This document shows positions 54,698 to 64,000 of a DNA stretch of 64,000 nt, one piece after another. The position numbers were made by a program, and so were the translations under genes. This DNA comes from Tolypocladium sp. Sup5 PDA-1. Taxonomy: Eukaryota > Ascomycota > Sordariomycetes > Hypocreales > Ophiocordycipitaceae. The notes under the pieces are model-generated. The model saw only the letters and a program-made list of their open reading frames with translations. It was not told the DNA's origin and did no database searches. The stretch covers positions 1 through 64,000 of the forward strand of contig JPHH03000093.1 in NCBI GenBank assembly GCA_000750105.3, in the 5' to 3' direction. Positions within the stretch are counted from its first letter, which is position 1. Every line of letters starts with the position of its first letter.

Positions 54698-55355
54698 AGC
54701 GGTGGCCGGCCGCGTGGCATCATAAACCAGGGCAGTTGGGCGATGCGCATGCTGGGGAGGAAGGGGAAGAGGGTCAAGGGTGGTTGAATGAATTACGAAG
54801 TTATGAGGTGTAGATAAAAATTAGATGGCAGTTTAATATGGAAAAGTGATGTCTTGACATGCAGTACCTTGCCTACCGCGAGATATCACCATCCTTGAAA
54901 CAAACATCGGAGCAGGTTACCACAGCGAGAGCTAGATGAATTCATTTCATTTATTGTTTTCCCTCTTTCTACCCACGCACGACGCAAAAAGATTCGATTA
55001 TCCTCTCCCATCCCTTCCTCCCTCCTTCTCCTCCCGGGATTTCCGAAAATAAAACGCCATGCAAATGCAAACCGCATCACCGGAAGGGGGAGGAGGATAA
55101 CTAGGTAGAAAAAACAGATTGGTGTAAGTAGCAGGGGTCCCGTCATCTTCCTCTAAAACCCTTTGTCCGCTTTTGTTGCCCGGCTCACGGAGCTGGCAGT
55201 CTCTATATCTCGCCCTGGATGGGAGGGTCGAAAAAGAGTAAGTGTTCCTCCCCACGCGTAGTCTTGCGCCTTGAGGGCAATGCCTTGGCGTTGGCGTTCA
55301 AAGTGCCGCCCGTAAAGTAATCTCCTTTACACGTCTTCCATCGCTGGCTGCCCCT
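54698..55355. other. Convergent 3' spacer apc1/eIF3e
   Basis: 658 bp with 3' UTR-like AT-rich patches and no supported gene. Confidence 0.6.
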
Positions 55356-56746
55356 TTATTTGGACACCGCGGCGTTCAGGACCTGTGTCCTGAAGAAGCC
55401 GCCCTTGGTCTTCTCAATCACCTGCTGGTAGACGTTGTTGGGCGGGTGGTTCATGATCACGGTGCCGTCCTTGCTGTCAATCTTGGCGTCCAGCCGCGTC
55501 TCCCGAATCAGGTTGACGATCCACTTCTCGCCCTCGTCGGGGTTCAGGCCCAGCTTGCCGCTCAGGTCGCGGATGTTCATCCGGCTGAAGATCTTGCAGT
55601 AGCTCTCGCAGATGAGGTGGCGAGCCGCGCCGACAAAGGCGTCAGCCGACGACGCCAGGAAGAAGTCGCTGCGGCAGACCTCCTCCGCCATACGGAGGGC
55701 ATCGCGAGCTGCGTCGAAGTCGTGGGCGATGTACAGGGCGTGGATGAACTGGGTGATGGGGTCGACGTACTCGTACGCCTCCTGGCGGACGTAGCGGACG
55801 ATGTCCTTGAGCTGCTTCTGCTGGATGGAGCTGTTGCGGGCGCGCGTGCGGCCGGTGATAACGGCGGCAATCAGGTACCGCAGAGCCCAGGGGCAAGAGG
55901 TCTGAATGGTGTTGATGTAGGCGGCGGAGAAGAACATGTCCAGGATGGGCTCCCGGGCGCCATCCCAGTTGAAGAGAGGGAAGAGAGACCAGTGGATGAG
56001 CATGGTCCGGTGGTCGAGCTGGGCACGGGGGTTGTTGAACAGCCTGGTGTCAATGCCCTCCCTGACATTCTTCAACTCATCCACGGCAGACTCCCAGTTG
56101 GTGGACAGGATCTCGCACGCGAGCTTTCCCCAGGTGGATGCCGCGACCTTGTCGTTGTCGGTCGAGAGAACTCGGAACTGGTACAGCATATCGGCAGCCG
56201 GGCCGTACTGGCCGCATCGGAACTGAAACTGTCCAAAGTCGTACAGCGCGTTGACCATCTCCATCGTGACCTATTGTGCCATCATCGTCAGTTATGCCAG
56301 CGCCTCTATGCACCATTCGACTCCGTCCGCGCCCCACTTACCCCATGCGAGTTCTTCAGGAACTCCAAGTTGGCAACCTTGTCGCTCCTCAGCCCGTTGA
56401 CAACGTCGTCCTGCGTCAAGAGATCGGCAATCTTCGCCGTCGCCTGCTCGTACTTCTCCAGCTGCGCCAGGACCTCTTGTCGCTTTTTGGTGTACTCGGC
56501 CGGGGGGTCGGCAACGCCGTGGAGGTCGCAGTACAGCGTCGCCACGTAATCGGTCATGTTGGTGTCCTCCAACAGCTTGATCTTGCCCGAGAGGATCTTC
56601 TTCGCCTTGTCGTCTTCGCCTTTCTCCTCCGCCTTGTCGCCCTCGAACTGGATCAAGGGAAACAGCAGGTGCCTGCTCAGGTGCTGCGCCACCTGGGGCA
56701 TGATCGACGAGCCATCGGCCGAGACGGCCTTGAGAACATCCTCCAT
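55356..56746 (-). CDS. int6: Translation initiation factor eIF3 subunit e (Int6)
   Basis: Two exons, 56746-56342 and 56270-55356, giving 439 residues, in line with the family's about 440-450. The N-terminal part reads [19 protein letters not shown], the family's signature start region. Helical repeats follow, and the C-terminal PCI domain spans about residues 220-400 ([63 protein letters not shown]). It is part of the 43S pre-initiation machinery. The start MEDVLKAVS is chosen over an in-frame upstream ATG at 56926, because the 60 extra residues have no family counterpart. It is head-to-head with mL49. Confidence 0.95.
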
Positions 56747-57244
56747 GGTGAACGGTGTTTCTGGCGGGGCGAGTTTCGTATCGAGTAGCTGCGTAGGCGC
56801 GAAGGAAGAGGATGCTTTCGTCGAGCGGTTTGCCGGCGTCTTTTCGCTCGTCGCAAAGTTGTAAAGTCGCAACGCAACAAGCAGCGGTCGTGAATGGAGG
56901 GGCAGATTTTTGGTGAATTTCGCCAATACTCGAAGTGGTGTGGGGGTTTGGCGATGCGCCGGGGATTTGCCGGCACTTGGCGCGCGCGTGTCATGTGATC
57001 TCGAGATTTTCTGAGGAGCTTCACCTCATCGAGACCCCAGACACGCGACAGGAGAGGCAAATAGCCTGCAGAGAGAATTCGGGCGGCGTTTCTATTCCCT
57101 GGCTGGAAAACTTTTGATTCCCCATTGTTGTCATTTGATCCTACTGCCTCCGGCCTCAGAACGCCCTCCACAACGGTAGAAAGCTTCCTTCGGCTGCTAC
57201 ATCAAGAAGCTACCTCCCAAGAGCCGACAAGCCTCGCCCTCACG
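56747..57244. other. Divergent promoter eIF3e/mL49
   Basis: 498 bp shared promoter of two translation genes. No TATA box and no further gene. Confidence 0.6.
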
Positions 57245-57770
57245 ATGAATCAATTCCTCTCCCGAGCTCTCTCTCAAGGGCGCACGACTCTCTTCCACTC
57301 GACCGCTCCTCGGCACAACCTCATCGCCTTCTCCTCGCGCCTCCCGATCCTCCACGCCGCCTCCTTTACGCAAGCCGCCCAGCAACCCCCCAAGTCCAGC
57401 CAACAAAAGCACAGCCAACCGCCCATCCCTCCGCCGTCAAAATCCCCAGAGGAGCTCGCCAGCCTGCCCTATATCGTTCGCCGCACACCCTCCACCCAGC
57501 TCCCCATATACCGGCGGTGGATGTCTGGTGGCAACCGACAAGTCGTCCTCATCAAAAAGATCGACGGCGATCGGAGGAAAATGCTGGAAGACGTCGTCGA
57601 GTCTCTGGGGATTGCGAGGGAGGACATACGGATCAACCCAACCACGCAACATATAGAGTTGAAGGTGAGCCCAGGCAGATCCCATCTTTGACTGCGATGT
57701 CCCAGCTAACATGCCTCAGGGCAACCAGTTCGACAAGGCAAGGAGCTGGCTACTCCAGCGGGGGTTCTAA
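57245..57770 (+). CDS. img2: Mitochondrial large ribosomal subunit protein mL49 (Img2)
   Basis: Two exons, 57245-57664 and 57720-57770, giving 156 residues. The N-terminal 65 residues are rich in Arg, Ser and Gln and lack acids, as expected for a mitochondrial presequence plus linker. The mL49 domain follows: LPYIVRRTPSTQLPIYRRWM, VVLIKKIDGDRRKMLEDVVE, INPTTQHIELK. It is completed by the 51-nt last exon (GNQFDKARSWLLQRGF). Without the small last exon the conserved C-terminal helix would be missing, so the splice is well supported. Confidence 0.9.
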
Positions 57771-58213
57771 GTCATGCCAACACGGCATTGGGCATGCAAC
57801 AATCAGTAAAGAGTAATTCCGCCGGGCCAGGCGCGCTTGGATGTATAGTACAGCGGCATCATATTGACGACCAACCAAATGTACAATAAGACAACTGAAA
57901 GACCAGAGCCAAGCATTAATCGTGGTATCGGTATCTCACATTCCTACACCCTATGTACACCTACACGTGCGCCACGGAACCCCCCCAGCATGTCCACCTC
58001 TCCAAAACCGAGCTGGAATCTCGGTGTAAATCTAGCTATGCGCCGTCATCTGATGTGCCATAATCCAAAACGAGAAGGAAACAAGAGGATGCGCACGACG
58101 GCGCCAATTCCACGCTTCGAATTTTGTCGGGGTCCAAATATCCCGAATAAACTACCGCCCCGGGCAAAAACTCATTGACGCCAGTTGTGGTTGCTTTCCA
58201 CCGAGACGCGACC
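57771..58213. other. Convergent 3' spacer img2/swi1
   Basis: 443 bp of 3' flank. No gene or RNA recognised. Confidence 0.6.
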
Positions 58214-61200
58214 CTACATATTGTTGAAGATTGCCGTCAGCTGCGGTAGCATGCCTTCCTTTGTCCATTCAGGAGATTGCATCGTCAACGCATCCATGAG
58301 CATCTGTGTTCGTGGCAGCAAGTCCCCAGGAACCGCCGACGTCGGGCTATTCGGGTCTCTTGCTTTCTCCACCAGTCTCCTCAGAACCGCAACCGCAACA
58401 ACGACGATGTATACGAGCTCCGGGTCTTTCCGAGGAGCCGCCCGGCTTCCACCTCGGTTGATCATCTGCGGCCGCTCATACAATACGCTCAGTTCCTGGA
58501 CAAGCCGGAAAAGGTTCTGCGAAAGGTGATTGCCCGAGGCGAGCCAAGACCTAGCCAAGCCCGACTCTGACCCTGGTGCAAGCGATGAGAGGATCTCTGC
58601 AGCAAGTAGACCTTGCATCAGGAATGGTTTTCGAGTTTCGATGAGCGAGGGAAGTGTCGCGGGCCGGCTCTGCTCCCTGGACTTGTCCGGGATTGGCGAT
58701 ATAGCTAAAGCAAAGGTTCGAGTGAGCAACTCGTAGGCCCCCGGGCCATTAGCATCGACTGCGAACAGAGTCTTGTAGAAGCCCCTATTTGGCTCGTCTC
58801 GGGCAAGGAGCTTAGCAAGTGCGTCGACCGCGTGAGGTGTGTAAGAGTGGAGGCTCGGTTCGTAAGGCGGGAAGAAGAGGGTGTCGTTGGTGATGGTAGG
58901 GCCAGGGGTTGGAGAAAAGGACAGTAAAAATTGCAAGAGACACAGGGCCTGTTCTCGTCCCGGCAACTCCACCAGCCCAGCGATATTGGAGAGCAGGACC
59001 ACAGTATCCTTCATGAAATCCAGCGTGTTGCTGTGCGTACGCAGCAGCATGGTACGTGTGCCGAGATACCTAATGACGACACACAGCATCTTGATGACCG
59101 ATTCATCGGCGAGGAAGTGGTGGTTGTCGTTTTGCTCACCGGGGAAGGATATGTTGCGCAGAATAGTCGTGATGCATATTAGCCTGTCCACGGCGCGATC
59201 AAGCTGGTACTCGGTGGTGCCAAAGGCGGGGATATCTTTAATTGCCCATCGTTCCAGTCGGCACGCGCGAACAACGTCTTCGTACGGGTTGAGGAGGATT
59301 TCGTCGCATACCTCCACCGTGTGCTCGGCCATCAAGTCAAGCTGTTCCTCGGCGCAGTCAACAAGAGCATCCACCAAGTCGTCGCAATACCTCAGCTGCA
59401 GGAAATGCATCTGACCGGGAGACGCCGAGACAGTAGCCAGCGTATCCAGAGCAAGGCGGACTTCTCCATGTATGCCGCTTTGAAGGCTCCGCGTCAGAGC
59501 ATGGATGTCGATGTTGCCGAGGTCGTTTACGGTGGGAATGGACGGCTCCCATCTGTCCAGTTCGGCTCCCAGCAGGTTCGCGGCATGGAGATCGACTCCC
59601 CCATACGTCGACAGCTCTCGCGCACAGGGCTCATATTCGTCGGACTTTGGTGGCATTTGCGGCATCGTTTGCTCAGCTGCGGTGGCAACCAACGGAGCGG
59701 TTTGCCGGCCATCGCCCTGGTTCATGGATATGCTACCAGGGCGGTGATGCGCAGGGGACGGCATCGAAAAGTCGTTGGTCGCGGAGGGATCCATTCCGCG
59801 CGAGAGGCTGTTCCTGCTGTGACCGGCAACAACGTTTGGTTGCGGTTGTTGTGGTTGCGGTGTAGAGAACCCATTGACGGGAAGTTGGCCAGGTTTCACA
59901 GGCGTCTGTTGTTGCACACGGGGCGGTTGCCCAGGCTGCATCTGTCCCTGATTCATCTGCTGCCCCGGCTGCAGCTGCTTCTGCGGCGTGCCCTGGTTTG
60001 CCATGTGCGCATTCTGCTGCATCATCCTCTGCTTCTGCTGTGCCATCCAGACCTCCTCGAACTTTTGCAGGTTGCGCTCATACACCTGCTTCAGCATTGG
60101 AGCAACGGTCGGAATCTGCACAGGAAGTCCCAGAGCCTGGGCAATGTGCGCCCATCCGTTTGCCGCCGTCACCGGTTTGTAGCCGCCTCTGGACTGTACG
60201 ACTTGGAACAGCATGACGAGATTGACTGGTCGGTCGCCGACGATCGGATTATGGTCCAGCGGCAGCCCCCTGGCGTTCATCAACGCTGCGAGGTTCTTCA
60301 TGAAGTGCTCAGGGTTTATGTTGGCCATCGGCCGAGGCTGCGGTCGGATGCCGCCTTGCGGCATCTGGCCGTTTGGCATGCCCGGCATCTGCTGCTTCGG
60401 CATCATTCCCCGTCCCATGTTCTGAGCCTGCATTTGCGCCTGCATCTGCATGTTGCCTTGCAGCTGCTGCTGAAGTCGCATCTGGTACGCGGCCATCTTT
60501 TGCTGGTCCGACATGCTCTGCGGTCGTTGGTGCTGCTGTTGAGGCTGGCCCTGGTGTTGCGGTTGGCCCTGCTGCTGCTGCTGTTGCTGCTGCTGTTGCT
60601 GCTGTTGCTGCATCTGCTGCTGCATTTGCTGGTACATGTTAGGTGGCATCTGCCCCATGTGCGGAGGCATCTGGCCCATCTGTTGCGGCATCATCTGGCC
60701 GCCGGCCATCGCGTTCGGGTTGGGCGAAGGACGAGGGTTCGACGGCGACGGCGCAAATGCAGGGTTGTAGCCGGGGGGCATGTTTTGCATGTACGCGTTC
60801 GGTTGGGGAGTGCCATGCTCGGACGGTATGGGCGAGGTCTGCGAGGCGGCGCCAAACTGCTGGGCGCCGGGCGAGAACGGGTGAGGCGAGGCCGTCGCTA
60901 CTCTCTGGGGCACGTTGCCCGGCCGCATCTGGTTACCCATGATGGGCGACGGGCTCGCGTTCGCGGATCCATTAGGTTGTAGATGAGGGAACTGACCGGG
61001 GTTCTGCCCGGGCTGGAAGCCGGGAAAGGTTTGTTGCTGCGGCGTTTCGGAGCGCGACGGCGGCTGCATTCCGGGATTCTGTCTCGGGGAGCCCGTGATG
61101 CTGTCTTCGCGTGGCCGGGGCCGCTTTGATGGAATCACCGAGTTCGTCTGGTAGACGGGGTTGGGGGCCTGCTGTTGGTTCGGGTTCTGGTTCTGGTAGG

Positions 61201-61417
61201 CGGCGGCGGGCGAGGCGTGGCGCATGGGGCCATTCTGCATGCCAGCCATCTGCTGCTGCTGCTGCTGGTTCGAAAACTGGTTGTTGGGGTTGAACTGGGA
61301 CGTGTTGCCCAGGAAGGCGGAGGGATCCATCATGGCACCGGCGGCGTTGGGGTCGTTCATGTGCGGGAAGCCGTTGCCATTGTGGTTGGGGACGGCGTCG
61401 TTCATCCAGGCGCTCAT
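58214..61417 (-). CDS. swi1: Swi1-like ARID subunit of the SWI/SNF remodelling complex
   Basis: Single exon, 1067 residues. The N-terminal 360 residues are Gln/Pro/Asn/Met-rich, with a poly-Gln tract near residues 270-285 (CAG/CAA repeats at about 60570-60612). The ARID DNA-binding domain spans about 365-470 (EHFMKNLAALMNARGLPLDH, LFQVVQSRGGYKPVTAANGW, KQVYERNLQKFEEVWMAQQ). After a second Gln/Pro-rich linker, a folded C-terminal armadillo-like region follows (VRLALDTLATVSASPG, LICITTILRNISFPGEQND, TVVLLSNIAGLVELPGREQA). It is a nuclear chromatin-remodelling subunit. The GC-rich antisense strand shows a long open frame that is only its shadow. Confidence 0.95.
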   Translation of the reverse strand: MSAWMNDAVPNHNGNGFPHMNDPNAAGAMMDPSAFLGNTSQFNPNNQFSNQQQQQQMAGMQNGPMRHASPAAAYQNQNPNQQQAPNPVYQTNSVIPSKRPRPREDSITGSPRQNPGMQPPSRSETPQQQTFPGFQPGQNPGQFPHLQPNGSANASPSPIMGNQMRPGNVPQRVATASPHPFSPGAQQFGAASQTSPIPSEHGTPQPNAYMQNMPPGYNPAFAPSPSNPRPSPNPNAMAGGQMMPQQMGQMPPHMGQMPPNMYQQMQQQMQQQQQQQQQQQQQQGQPQHQGQPQQQHQRPQSMSDQQKMAAYQMRLQQQLQGNMQMQAQMQAQNMGRGMMPKQQMPGMPNGQMPQGGIRPQPRPMANINPEHFMKNLAALMNARGLPLDHNPIVGDRPVNLVMLFQVVQSRGGYKPVTAANGWAHIAQALGLPVQIPTVAPMLKQVYERNLQKFEEVWMAQQKQRMMQQNAHMANQGTPQKQLQPGQQMNQGQMQPGQPPRVQQQTPVKPGQLPVNGFSTPQPQQPQPNVVAGHSRNSLSRGMDPSATNDFSMPSPAHHRPGSISMNQGDGRQTAPLVATAAEQTMPQMPPKSDEYEPCARELSTYGGVDLHAANLLGAELDRWEPSIPTVNDLGNIDIHALTRSLQSGIHGEVRLALDTLATVSASPGQMHFLQLRYCDDLVDALVDCAEEQLDLMAEHTVEVCDEILLNPYEDVVRACRLERWAIKDIPAFGTTEYQLDRAVDRLICITTILRNISFPGEQNDNHHFLADESVIKMLCVVIRYLGTRTMLLRTHSNTLDFMKDTVVLLSNIAGLVELPGREQALCLLQFLLSFSPTPGPTITNDTLFFPPYEPSLHSYTPHAVDALAKLLARDEPNRGFYKTLFAVDANGPGAYELLTRTFALAISPIPDKSREQSRPATLPSLIETRKPFLMQGLLAAEILSSLAPGSESGLARSWLASGNHLSQNLFRLVQELSVLYERPQMINRGGSRAAPRKDPELVYIVVVAVAVLRRLVEKARDPNSPTSAVPGDLLPRTQMLMDALTMQSPEWTKEGMLPQLTAIFNNM
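60570..60620 (-). repeat. CAG/CAA trinucleotide tract (poly-Gln in Swi1)
   Basis: Near-pure glutamine codons within swi1, interrupted only by a few CAA. Length polymorphism is likely. Confidence 0.85.
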
Positions 61418-64000
61418 GGCGACGAGCCCGACAGGCTGTGCGCGACGGCGTCAGCAATCAGCAGGAACGCGACCGACGTCCCATTGAAGGCCGCAGGGAT
61501 GGCAGGGAGATGGGGCCGTGACACGGCAGGGAGGGTGGTGATGGACAGACAGACAGGTCGAGTCGCGTCGCGGGTTGGTGGAGGAGTGTGGTGTGCGTGT
61601 GTGCGCGGTGTGTCTGGGTGGGAAAATAGGCGGACGGGGAGCCAGCAGTGTAGCCCGTACCCGCCTGGGGGTTTGCGTGGGCAGCGCAGTGAGCAGCGAC
61701 CTGAGCGACTAGACCCAGCCCCTGGGGGGAGCAGGACAGTGGAGTGGCAGCGAGAGAATGGGCGCGCAGAAGGGGGGTACCTGGGAGGACGCGCAAAACA
61801 CAGCAAAAGCGACGTACCTGGTATTACTGCAAGACCTGCCGTGGGGAGCGGGCAGCGAAGGGACACCACGACAAATGGACTGGACGGGACGTGCAGGGCG
61901 ACAACGGCGCCCGTAACGGACAGGCAGCGCAAAAGGCCCAGGTCGCGCAGTTGCAGCGACAGGAGGGAGCAGAGAGCCGGCGAGTGGTGGAGCGCGCGCG
62001 CGCGGCAGAACTGGGCAGCCCGTGATTCGAGTTGCAGCGAGCAACAGCGTAGCGCAGACCCGCGGGCGCAGCAGCAACGGCGGCGGGACGGAGGGAGAAA
62101 TTTTCGTACCGGCCGGCAGCGTTCCCAGGCCACCTCAACACCCGAGTTAGCGGAGGGGGTCGCGGATCGCCTCGTGACGCCTGAGCCAGATATAACTCTC
62201 TGGTCTGCGGCCAGGGGTACGGCACTGTACGGGTACGGGTGCGGGTGCGGCGATTGCGGTGCGGTGCGTGGAAGCGAGGTAAAGTGAGTGAATGGCGACG
62301 CCTGGTCTTACCTAAGGCCGCGTGAGTGTGGATGACAGCGAGTGCGCGCGGGCTGGCCAGCCTGTTGGTTTCAGCTGACGGCTCGACGGCACCACCGAAA
62401 TGGCCTCCAATCCTCTCCGTGCCACGGAGGGCACGGCCGCGCTAGCTGCATCCGGCTTAACGCCGAGATAAGATCCGCTGACTGAGATCAGCTGCAGCCA
62501 ATGGGCGACGTGCGTTAGTACTCTGCTAGGCGGAAACGCGGCCGCCGTTAGAGCGACACTTGCGCCCGCCAGCCTGACACCTACCAGGAGCGGGTCCACC
62601 CGGTATCGACGGCTTATCAATCTCGACGAGTTTGGGATGAGGCCATCATCACGTATGAACGCAGCTGTTGCCATCGCAAGACGCAGGCTTGCGCCCACGG
62701 AACACGAGGTCCAAACAAATGTTCTTGTCGGCGCAGCAGGATTTTGACGACTGTGCCGCCAGGCGGCCATGTACACGACCGTAGCGTACATTGTAGCGGC
62801 ACTGCGAACCGGTTCCGTGGACGTTGACCGCTGGTGCTCGCCTAGGAGCCGGGCCAAACCCTCGGTGCGAGTTTCTTTTCTTCCGGGGCCGATTCGGATA
62901 GCAAATTGCGATGAAATGAGCACAGGCAAGGCCCAGCCGTGGTTGCAAGCTCCAGGCAATATGGTGCTGGTGCAGGCGGCGTGTAAGAGGTCGCCAAGGG
63001 TGGCTGAATCCAGCAAGCAACACCAGACAACACCCGGCCATGCACTCGCATGTATTATCCTCGGCGTCGTGCCTGGCAGCCCCCATAGTCTGTATGTCTG
63101 AGGCGCTGACGAGATTGCAACGGCCTGGTGCATCTGGCTGGCCTCCGGCACTTGCGGTTGTCGTGCGATGTGATGGCTGCTGCATATCCCGAATCCTGGC
63201 AGCAGCAAACTGCCCCGGGGCGAAAGTATGGCCACAGCTTGCAACTTCATCATCCTGTCATCCCCTCTGACCGTGGGTGGAGCAGTAGGGTAAGGTCCTG
63301 GCCACGTTGTTTCCGATATCGTTCCAGGTCCGAGGTGAAGATGAACCGCATGAGCATGGCATTGCCGGACCGTCCGGGACCACGGGCGACGCCGGTACTT
63401 GCCAAGCGATGCCGTGCCTTGACTGCATGGAAACCTGTCCACGAGCATCCCAAGGTATCGACAACAATCTGCCGCCAGCAGCAGCAGCAGTAAACGCCCG
63501 CTTCGGGGGGCCCCTCTCCCGCCAACAAGACCTCCATTGGGTCCCTGCTTGAGACGGCGCCCGCCTGCATGGTTACAGAATGGCGTCCGCCGCGGCCCCA
63601 CCACAGCGACAGGGCAGCTGGGGCTCCCACCAACTCGATTCTCCAGGCCACCTCACGCCACACCACCTCAGCTGTCTTTCCAGCGGCAGATCACACTTGG
63701 AAGGCGATGACGGGATGCTGGCGTGAAGCTTGCGGCCACCAGGCCGATGAGAACGTCGGCCTCTGCCAGGAGGGCGAACAATGGCTGGAGGACTGGCGGA
63801 TCGCGGGCGCCAGCGGGCTGCGTTTCGACGCATCCTTGGGCTAGCGGCTGGACACAGGTCGAAATGGGGTCCATCCTGGGGTCGCTGGTGACGCCGTTTG
63901 ATGCCGCTCTCCACAAGGGTATGCCGGATGGAGGCAACCCCCTGTTCACGCACGCCCGCGTGGCCAAACCCGTGCTGTTTGTCGAGTCTCTTCTCGTTGC
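61418..64000. other. Upstream region of swi1 to window end, no supported gene
   Basis: About 2.6 kb, GC-rich. It presumably holds the long promoter and 5' leader of swi1. A 430-codon minus-strand frame at 62312-63604 has no recognisable domain and a mixed composition typical of chance frames in GC-rich DNA. Other frames are shorter. Nothing else was identified. Confidence 0.5.

Noticed and set aside
59321..60982. 553-codon plus-strand frame
   Set aside because: Antisense to swi1. Its leucine-rich runs are the complement of the glutamine repeats.
62312..63604. 430-codon minus-strand frame upstream of swi1
   Set aside because: No domain, no signal peptide, irregular composition and overlapping frames of similar quality on both strands. 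Probably chance in GC-rich DNA, though transcript data could change this.
1..64000. CRISPR arrays, operons or bacterial elements
   Set aside because: Spliced genes, nuclear tRNA intron and fungal families show eukaryotic DNA. No spaced direct-repeat array was found.

Overview
The window is nuclear DNA of a filamentous ascomycete (Pezizomycotina, probably Sordariomycetes). Genes carry short introns of about 50-110 bp with GT..AG ends and CTAAC/CTGAC-like branch sites. There is an intron-bearing tRNA-Ala, a GPI-type wall protein, a G1 (eqolisin) peptidase, and single-copy eukaryotic housekeeping genes (Vps41, APC1, eIF3e, mL49, Swi1). Gene structures were assembled by hand from splice signals, family alignment recalled from memory and reading-frame arithmetic. 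All predicted spliced CDSs keep phase.

Layout. (1) 1-778: 5' part of a secreted protein with 21-residue cysteine-rich repeats, cut by the window edge. (2) 779-6015: gene-poor, lower-GC DNA with small tandem repeats and one possible acetyltransferase relic. (3) 6016-37101: a GC-rich biosynthetic gene cluster of seven genes: dedicated fatty-acid synthase alpha (no PPT domain), alpha/beta hydrolase, 14-TM MFS exporter, SREBP-type bHLH regulator, dedicated fatty-acid synthase beta, GliT-like FAD/CxxC oxidoreductase and a 3367-residue NRPS. (4) 37319-37419: tRNA-Ala(AGC), immediately after the cluster. (5) 37420-40156: no convincing gene. (6) 40157-61417: G1 peptidase, GPI protein, Vps41, APC1, eIF3e, mL49 and Swi1, mostly as divergent and convergent pairs. 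(7) 61418-64000: Swi1 upstream region with no supported gene.

How the cluster may work (inference). The FAS pair makes a dedicated acyl chain. The NRPS has the order T-C-C-A-T-C-A-T-C, with a free N-terminal T domain that could receive that acyl group, and two A domains with the same inferred specificity code, so an acylated homodipeptide or a cyclised/oligomerised form is the simplest product class. The hydrolase may edit or release, the CxxC flavoenzyme may do a redox tailoring step, and the MFS protein exports. I do not recognise the whole set as a characterised pathway.

The main new signal is regulatory. A 10-bp palindrome GTGG(TG/CA)CCAC occurs 200-276 bp upstream of the start codons of five cluster genes (FAS alpha, hydrolase, MFS, oxidoreductase, NRPS). 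Near-matches occur upstream of FAS beta. It is made of two CCAC half-sites of the kind SREBP-type bHLH proteins recognise, and the cluster encodes exactly such a protein.
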